Source: Lachnospiraceae bacterium
GTDB taxonomy: Bacteria > Bacillota > Clostridia > Lachnospirales > Lachnospiraceae
Length of the DNA stretch: 12,339 nt
Assembly: GCA_009774585.1 (NCBI GenBank)
Contig: VSOA01000090.1
Coordinates: 1 to 12,339, forward strand
Reading direction: 5' to 3'
Part shown: in pieces, positions 6,707 through 12,339 of the stretch
Position numbering within the stretch: the first letter of the stretch is position 1
How the letters are laid out: every line of letters starts with the position of its first letter
The notes under the pieces: generated by a model
The model's input: only the letters and a program-made list of their open reading frames with translations
Databases searched by the model: none
What the model was told of the DNA's origin: nothing
Program-made: the position numbers and the translations under genes

Positions 6707-8223
6707 ATGAATAGATCGAAAGCGCCGAAGAATCTGCAGTTTCGGCAGCCATACTTTTACATTATGCGTAATAAGGAAGTTTTTGGCTTGCCGCAGGACA
6801 ACGGTAAAGGCGCTCAATTTATTTAATCTGCCCTCTGCGAGGAGACGGAACGGAAGCCATTGTAAAGCTTGACGAAATAGAATGGTCTAAGGATGATGAT
6901 GAACCCGGACAGATTCAGATTGAATTTAATAAACCCGGTATGCTGGGGGGTGTCAATGTGAGATTTTTTCTGAATGACGGGTATAAGATACCTGAACCTA
7001 TAGAAGATACCGAGATTGATTTCTCATCCGGATATTATGATGAGATGATCGCAGGTTCTCTAATGAGCCTCGGAAATACGGCCAGAATAGAAAAGGCAAT
7101 CAGGAAAGCGGCGTGCGGAGAAGACGTCACATTAGCTTTTATCGGCGGTTCTGTTACACAGGGAGCCGGCGCCGTACCGATTCATACGGAGTGTTATGCA
7201 TATAAGACTTATCAGGCTTTTATTGAGCGTTTCAGTACCGGCAGTAACGTGCATTTTATTAAAGCAGGAGCGGGAGGGATGTCTTCCGAACTTGGTGTTG
7301 TACGTTATGACAGAGACGTAATACGGGGTGCGGACGCTTCACCGGATATTGTGATTGTAGAGTTTGCGGTCAACGATGAAGACGACGAGACGAAAGGCGA
7401 TTGCTTTGAGAGTCTCGTGCGCAGAATATTAAAGCATCCGGACAATCCGGCAGTGATTTTGCTGTTTTCTGTGTTTGCCGACGACTGGAATCTGCAGGAC
7501 CGGCTTTCAAAGATCGGGGCTCATTATGAATTGCCGATGGTCAGCATAAAGAACGCGGTTACACCGCAGTTTTGGCTGAAGAAAGGACATGGATGTATCC
7601 TTTCCAAGAATCAGTTTTTTTATGATATGTTTCATCCTTCCAATATCGGACATAGAATTATATCGGACTGTCTGATTACTTTGCTTGAATGTATCAGGAC
7701 GAATATTTCAGAAGGCAGAAACATGGAAGACACAACGCAGCGGCTTCTGGACAAAGGACCGCTGATTGGCAGTACTTATGAAGATATTAAGTTACTGGAC
7801 CGCAGTACGGGTACGGACGCCGCGCAGATTATATGCGGGCCGTTTGACGGACAGGACAGACAGCTTCAATGTGTGGAAATGGACACGGATATCACAGGAA
7901 CGATGCTGTTTCCTGACAACTGGATGTATCAGGGACGAAAGGACACAGCGTTGCCGTATTTCGAGATGAAGATAAAATGCCGGGTTCTGATGATGATCTA
8001 TAAGGATTCAGGAGAACCGGACGTGGGGACCGCGGATGTGTATGTAGACGGAAGGAAGATTATGACAGCAGATCCGCATATAAAAGGTTGGATACATTGC
8101 AATCCTGCAATACTCTTTGCCGAGGAAGAAGTTAAAGAGCATATTGTAAAGATTTGCCCGACGTTTGGGGAGGAGGACAAATCTTTTACAATCTTGGGGT
8201 TTGGATATGTAGACAATAAATAG
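6707..8223 (+). pseudogene. SGNH/GDSL-fold hydrolase (probable carbohydrate acetylesterase), frameshifted near its N-terminus
   Basis: The original start is ATG 6707. Its frame gives 38 sensible residues (ending LPQDNGKGAQF) and then hits TAA 6824-6826. From 6820 a frame offset by one base continues as YLICPLRGDGTEAIVKLDEI and runs on to TAG 8221-8223. One missing base in CAATTTATTTAA restores a 505-residue protein; without it only a 427-residue product from ATG 6940 is possible, with no ribosome site. SGNH motifs are clear (repaired numbering): Ser149 in FIGGSVTQGAGA, a glycine in block II (GAGGMSSE), Asn223 in VEFAVND, and D307/H310 in DMFHPSNIGH. A beta-rich N-terminal domain (about 1-110) precedes and a beta-rich C-terminal module (about 370-505) follows, an arrangement reminiscent of clostridial polysaccharide acetylesterases such as CE17. 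No signal peptide, so probably cytoplasmic deacetylation of imported oligosaccharides. The chemoreceptor gene follows after 24 nt. All catalytic residues lie beyond the break, so a shorter active protein cannot be excluded. Confidence 0.8.
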
Positions 8224-8234
8224 CAATCGCTTAT

Positions 8235-8240
8235 GGAGGA
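8235..8240 (+). promoter_or_regulatory. Ribosome binding site deciding the chemoreceptor start
   Basis: GGAGGA lies 7 nt before ATG 8248. The in-frame ATG at 8233 overlaps this site and has none of its own, so 8248 is the likely start. Confidence 0.7.
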
Positions 8241-8247
8241 AAAAGAG

Positions 8248-10302
8248 ATGACAAAACGGAAGAAAAAAGTTGCTTATAAGATTACCGGAGCGATTATGTC
8301 GGTGCAAATAATTGTTTTTGTCGCATTATACATTTTTGTGGGCAATACGATTACCGGAAACATTCGTAAGAATACTGTTGCCAGTATGCAGACGATTGTT
8401 GACGATCGTTCTCAGATCATACAGAACTATGTGCATGAGACAGAAAGCTATCTAACGGCATACAGCAGGGCAGGCGAAATAGAACAGCTTTTTAAGAACC
8501 CTACAGATGCGAGTGCAGTTGCAGCAGCTCAGAAATATACGGAAGAATATAGCGCAGACATTGAGCATCTGGAAGGTATCTATGCCAGTGAATGGGATAC
8601 GCATGTGCTTGCCCACACCAACGCGGCAGTTGTCGGCATCACAACGAGAGAAGGAGAACCGCTTAAGGCGTTGCAGGATTCTATGCTTGCGGCAGACGGA
8701 GTATATAATGTAGGTTTTATTTTTTCGCCGGCGAGTGGACAGCAGATTATTTCTATGTACCGGGCTTGTCTGGATGAGAACGGAGAACCAATCGGATTGG
8801 TTGGTGCGGGAATTTATCTTTCAGGTTTAAAGGGTGTGTTAGACAGTCTGCCTACGGCCGGATTAGATAATGCGCAGTATTATCTGGTTAATACGCAGAC
8901 CGGGGAGTATATTTTCCATGGCAATAAAGATATGTGTGGAAAGGTTGCAGAGGAGGAATATATTGCCAATATTCTTGATAAAGTGAAACAGGGCAGCGGT
9001 GTGATGACTACCGACTATATAGAATATGACGATAACGGAGTGAAAAGTATTGCTGCCTATCATTACATTCCCAGCAGAAACTGGCTGTTTTTGCTGACAG
9101 ATACGACGGATGAAATTTTTGCTTCGGTGGATATTGCCAGAATGCAGTTACTTGTCTTTTCACTTGTAGCGCTCGTTTTGCTGATCGGCGTATCCTATAT
9201 GATTATTTCCAGATTCATGAGACCGTTGTCACCGATCACCAAGACGCTGCGAAGGATTGCAGACTGTGATCTTACCGACCATGGTGAAGTCAATCAGTTT
9301 ATCGGCAGAGACGATGATCTGGGTGAAATCGCAGAGGCATCCTACAGTGTGATTGAATCGCTTCATAATATTCTCGCCACACTCAAGGAGTGCAGTATGA
9401 AGCTTAACGGCAAAGCGGAAGCGCTCAACGGTACTTCGACGAATCTGGTTGACTGTGTAAATGATAATATTGCCACGACGCAGCAGCTTTCGGCCAGTCT
9501 GGAAAACGTTGACAGTGCAATTGAGAGAATCAATGAAGAAATCAGCAGTATTCATAATCTGATCGACGACGTCATGACGAACTTAAAGAACAGTTCTGAA
9601 TCCAGTGATTCCATGCTGATGGGTGCAACGAGGATGAAAGAAAGTGCAAACTTGTCTTTCCGCAATACGAGCAATCAGCTTGAGTCAACGAAGCTCTCCG
9701 TAAGAAATGCGCTTGAGAGTCTGAACAGTTTATCGCAGATTAACGGTATGGCGGAAGAAATTCTGGAGATTGCCAATCAGACGAATCTTCTGTCAATTAA
9801 CGCATCTATAGAAGCGGCAAGATCGGGCGAAATGGGAAGAGGATTTGCAGTAGTTGCGGAAGAAATCGGAAAGCTGGCTGAAACGTCTAAAATGACCGCG
9901 GCGCGAATCAGGGAACTGTGTGAATCATCCAATGTCAGTATCGAAGAGGTCAACGGCTGTGTCGGAGATATTATGCAGTATATGGAAGGCGAGGTCTTGG
10001 AGAGTTTCGGAGATTTCGCGGGCAAGTCTAATGAATACAGCGCTTCCGTAGAAACAATCAAACGGGATATTGAGAATCTGAATAATCTTACCGGAAATCT
10101 GAAGGTTTCTATCGGTCAGATATTTGAAAATGTGATGGATGTCAGGAAAATATCTGCTCAGAATAACAACGCAATCAATGAGATTGTGCGAAAGAGTGAG
10201 AGCACGGCAGGTATTGCAACAGACATCAGAAGCCAATCTGATGAAAATACGCAGATGGCGGATGGACTGGGAGAAATAGTCAGTGAATTTACATTGGATT
10301 AG
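8248..10302 (+). CDS. Methyl-accepting chemotaxis protein with dCache sensor domain
   Basis: A 684-residue transmembrane chemoreceptor. Order: a basic N-terminus (KRKKK), membrane helix 1 (about 12-32), an extracytoplasmic double-Cache ligand domain (about 33-298; the GFIFSPASGQQIISMYRA segment is typical), membrane helix 2 (about 300-321), HAMP (about 322-375), then a long coiled-coil signalling domain. The CheA/CheW-contacting hairpin tip is clear: IANQTNLLSINASIEAARSG with E522-A-A-R525, followed by GRGFAVVAEEIGKLAETS. Family role: binding of a small molecule outside the cell changes CheA kinase activity and hence swimming. No C-terminal CheR/CheB tether pentapeptide is present (the protein ends SEFTLD), which is common in clostridia. 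The start at 8248 follows GGAGGA (8235-8240). The gene overlaps the following histidine kinase gene by 20 nt. Whether it drives chemotaxis or serves only the adjacent two-component system cannot be told from the sequence. Confidence 0.9.
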   Translation: MTKRKKKVAYKITGAIMSVQIIVFVALYIFVGNTITGNIRKNTVASMQTIVDDRSQIIQNYVHETESYLTAYSRAGEIEQLFKNPTDASAVAAAQKYTEEYSADIEHLEGIYASEWDTHVLAHTNAAVVGITTREGEPLKALQDSMLAADGVYNVGFIFSPASGQQIISMYRACLDENGEPIGLVGAGIYLSGLKGVLDSLPTAGLDNAQYYLVNTQTGEYIFHGNKDMCGKVAEEEYIANILDKVKQGSGVMTTDYIEYDDNGVKSIAAYHYIPSRNWLFLLTDTTDEIFASVDIARMQLLVFSLVALVLLIGVSYMIISRFMRPLSPITKTLRRIADCDLTDHGEVNQFIGRDDDLGEIAEASYSVIESLHNILATLKECSMKLNGKAEALNGTSTNLVDCVNDNIATTQQLSASLENVDSAIERINEEISSIHNLIDDVMTNLKNSSESSDSMLMGATRMKESANLSFRNTSNQLESTKLSVRNALESLNSLSQINGMAEEILEIANQTNLLSINASIEAARSGEMGRGFAVVAEEIGKLAETSKMTAARIRELCESSNVSIEEVNGCVGDIMQYMEGEVLESFGDFAGKSNEYSASVETIKRDIENLNNLTGNLKVSIGQIFENVMDVRKISAQNNNAINEIVRKSESTAGIATDIRSQSDENTQMADGLGEIVSEFTLD

Positions 10303-12073
10303 TGATCGGATTATCGGAGTAAGAGATCGGTTTAGAGGTCATATAGATGATTTTCAGATCAGAAAGAAATTATTTGTACTGTATGTTTTTTGTGTTCTGA
10401 TGCCGCTTGTTCTGACAGACAGTTTTATCATATATGTTGTTTTTCACTCGGAACAAGTGGCGAGACGGCACTCAATGGAAAATGTGGCGAATGCTGTACA
10501 GTATAATTTCGCCAATCATGTTGAGGGCGCGGCGGAGATGGCTAAGAATCTCTATATTAATAGGAGTCTCAATGATTTTCTGGGTAAAGAGTATGCCGAT
10601 GCGCTGGATTATGTAGTGGCGTATTACGCTTATTTTCAAAGATCTATATTTGATGCCGGTATGATTTCAAATAATATCGGCATCAAATTGTATACGGACA
10701 ACAAAACGATTATTAAGGGCGGCAAATGTAACAGCATAGCAAGTATTCAGGAGAGCGACTGGTATCGTGAACTGGAACTGTACGGCGGTGCGAGATCACT
10801 GTTTTTTCTGTATGATGACAGTCGAAGCCCTGTCATAGAGGCGCAGCGCAAAATAATATTTGTGCGTAAAATGGATTATTACAGTTACAACGATCCTTAT
10901 GAAAAAGTACTTGCACTAACGCTGAACTACGGCGGTATGGCGTCTGATCTGGCAAGCATGAATTATGGAATGCCGGTTTATATATGCAGCGGGGATACGG
11001 TTATATTATCGAATACCGGAAACAGTGTCAGAAAGAATTTTGACAGATATGAAGGTTCGACAAAGGATACTTATGTACAGGAGATGGATCTGTACGGTCA
11101 GAAATTCATGATTTATGTTCAACCGCCTAAAATCAGTTTTATGGAAGAAATCAGGAAGAATCTGCCGGTTATCATGCTGCTTCTGCTCGTCAATATTGCG
11201 CTCCCTTTTGTATTGGTACGGGAGATTAACCGCTCATTTTCGGTGAGAATCGGTAAGTTGAGCGATGTTTTTAACCGGATTGAAGAGGAGAAGCTGATTG
11301 AGATAGAGGAAACTGGCGGACAGGATGAGATTGGCGAACTGATGTGCAATTATAACCGGATGGTGAGAAGAGTCAATTCCCTGATTCAGACAATCTATAT
11401 TGCCAAAATGAAAGAGCAGGAGATGCTGGTGGCGAGACAGAATGCAGAGCTGCTGGCGCTTCACAGCCAGATTAATCCGCATTTTCTGTTTAATGCGTTA
11501 GAGAGCATCCGTATGCACAGCATTCTGAAGAACGAATACGAAACGGCGGAGATGGTTGAACGTCTTGCACTTCTGCAGCGCCAGTATTTAGAGTGGGGAA
11601 ATGATTTCGTTAAAATTAAGGTGGAAATGGAGTTTGTGGAGGCTTATCTGGATTTGCAGAAATACAGATTCGGCGATCGTTTGAATTATGAACTGGATAT
11701 TGATGAAAATTGTGAAAACTGCAGGATACCTAAATTGACAGTCGTTACCTTTGTGGAAAACGCTTGTGTTCACGGGATAGAAAGTAAATCTAAGCCGGGC
11801 TGGATATTCGTGCGTATTTACAGGCAGGATGGCAGCCTGTGTCTGGAAGTCGAGGATACGGGAAAAGGAATGAGCGAACCGAATATGCGTACATTGCAGT
11901 ACCGTATGGAACATGCCAATCTGGAAATGCTGAAAGACAAGGGAAGAGTCGGAACGGTTAATGCATGTCTGCGCCTTAAGATGATGTCGCATGACAAGGT
12001 TTCCTTTGAGGTAGACGGAGAATACGGAATAGGAACGATGATACAGATAAAGATTCCGCTAATTTGTCTATAG
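10283..12073 (+). CDS. YesM-type membrane sensor histidine kinase
   Basis: A 596-residue sensor kinase starting with GTG, preceded by GGGAG (10269-10273) 9 nt upstream; no other in-frame start is available before membrane helix 1. Order: membrane helix 1 (about 30-54), extracytoplasmic Cache-like sensor (about 55-290), membrane helix 2 (about 294-312), HAMP (about 313-365), then a His_kinase domain with the phospho-accepting H400 in SQINPHFLFNALESIR and an HATPase domain with N493 in FVENACVHG, D525 in EDTGKGM, and a modified G2 box (GRVGTVNACLRL). This is the LytS/YesM class, which pairs with YesN-type AraC response regulators to switch on sugar-uptake and glycosidase genes. Its start lies inside the chemoreceptor gene, so the two are probably translationally coupled. 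The regulator follows after 19 nt. The ligand is unknown; a plant-derived oligosaccharide or a binding protein carrying one is likely from context. Confidence 0.9.
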   Translation: MNLHWISDRIIGVRDRFRGHIDDFQIRKKLFVLYVFCVLMPLVLTDSFIIYVVFHSEQVARRHSMENVANAVQYNFANHVEGAAEMAKNLYINRSLNDFLGKEYADALDYVVAYYAYFQRSIFDAGMISNNIGIKLYTDNKTIIKGGKCNSIASIQESDWYRELELYGGARSLFFLYDDSRSPVIEAQRKIIFVRKMDYYSYNDPYEKVLALTLNYGGMASDLASMNYGMPVYICSGDTVILSNTGNSVRKNFDRYEGSTKDTYVQEMDLYGQKFMIYVQPPKISFMEEIRKNLPVIMLLLLVNIALPFVLVREINRSFSVRIGKLSDVFNRIEEEKLIEIEETGGQDEIGELMCNYNRMVRRVNSLIQTIYIAKMKEQEMLVARQNAELLALHSQINPHFLFNALESIRMHSILKNEYETAEMVERLALLQRQYLEWGNDFVKIKVEMEFVEAYLDLQKYRFGDRLNYELDIDENCENCRIPKLTVVTFVENACVHGIESKSKPGWIFVRIYRQDGSLCLEVEDTGKGMSEPNMRTLQYRMEHANLEMLKDKGRVGTVNACLRLKMMSHDKVSFEVDGEYGIGTMIQIKIPLICL

Positions 12074-12092
12074 CGTATGAAGGAGGGAAGAA

Positions 12093-12339
12093 ATGCTGAA
12101 AGTATTGCTGGTAGATGACGAGCCGTTCATTCTTCAGGGGTTGAAAATATTAGTTGACTGGAATGAAGAAGGTTTTGAAATCGCGGGTACGGCGTCAGAC
12201 GGGCAGGAAGCGCTGGATTTTTTGCAATTGAATCAGGTTGATCTGATAATCACGGATATCAAAATGCCCGGTATGGGCGGACTGGAACTGTTAGAAAAAA
12301 TCAGGAAAGAAAAGTTGTCAGAGGCTTATTTTGTCATTC
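12093..12339 (+). CDS. YesN-type response regulator, N-terminal receiver domain (partial)
   Basis: ATG 12093 follows AGGAGGG (12081-12087) by 5 nt. The 82 codons present form a CheY-like receiver domain: the acidic pocket D8-D9, the phospho-acceptor D55 in IITDIKMPG, and the start VLLVDDEPFILQGLK that is typical of YesN/AraC-type regulators. The window ends before the conserved Thr/Ser and Lys and before any output domain, so the expected C-terminal AraC helix-turn-helix is inferred from pairing with a YesM-type kinase. It lies 19 nt after the kinase gene and is surely its partner. Confidence 0.88.
   Translation, partial: MLKVLLVDDEPFILQGLKILVDWNEEGFEIAGTASDGQEALDFLQLNQVDLIITDIKMPGMGGLELLEKIRKEKLSEAYFVI

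Noticed and set aside
5774..6826. Programmed -1 frameshifting as the explanation for both broken genes
   Set aside because: Neither CGCCTTTTAAGC (minus strand) nor CAATTTATTTAA has an in-frame X-XXY-YYZ slippery heptamer, and no strong stimulatory hairpin was seen downstream.
6940..6942. ATG 6940 as the true start of the esterase
   Set aside because: No ribosome site precedes it, and protein-like sequence in the same frame extends upstream to 6820, joining the 6707 frame after one missing base.
8233..8235. ATG 8233 as the chemoreceptor start
   Set aside because: Its bases overlap the GGAGGA site that serves ATG 8248, and it has no site of its own.

Overview
The window looks like a chromosomal glycan-use locus from a Gram-positive gut anaerobe, most likely Lachnospiraceae (Clostridia). 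The reasons are strong AGGAGG-type ribosome sites, moderate GC, a CUT1 (LplC-like) permease tail, YesM/YesN-type two-component genes, and a run of signal-less glycosidases. The family assignment is inference; nothing here fixes the species.

Left part (1-5514, all + strand): the last 22 codons of a carbohydrate ABC transporter permease, then three intact glycosidase genes: a GH127-type beta-L-arabinofuranosidase (151-1950), a GH31 alpha-xylosidase-like enzyme (2025-4094) and a GH27 alpha-galactosidase or beta-L-arabinopyranosidase (4177-5514). Gaps of 74-82 bp and the shared strand suggest one transcription unit. None of the three has a signal peptide. The picture is import of short plant-glycan oligosaccharides followed by removal of side-chain sugars in the cytoplasm.

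Middle part (5515-8223): a divergent pair around a 217-bp intergenic region (6490-6706). On the minus strand is an AraC-family regulator with an N-terminal cupin domain. On the plus strand is an SGNH-fold esterase. Each is interrupted once by an apparent single-base deletion. The AraC gene loses frame at about 5774-5777, between its two helix-turn-helix motifs. The esterase loses frame at about 6818-6826, so its first 38 codons (with the good ribosome site) are out of frame with the rest. Either both genes are decaying, or the assembly has two indel errors.

Right part (8248-12339, + strand): directly behind the esterase are a dCache methyl-accepting chemotaxis protein, a YesM-type membrane histidine kinase whose GTG start lies 20 nt inside the chemoreceptor gene, and the beginning of a YesN-type response regulator cut by the window end. 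The tight spacing (24-nt gap, 20-nt overlap, 19-nt gap) indicates an operon joining a carbohydrate esterase, a chemoreceptor and a two-component system. This is the most unusual arrangement in the window. The individual families are all known; no wholly unknown gene was found.
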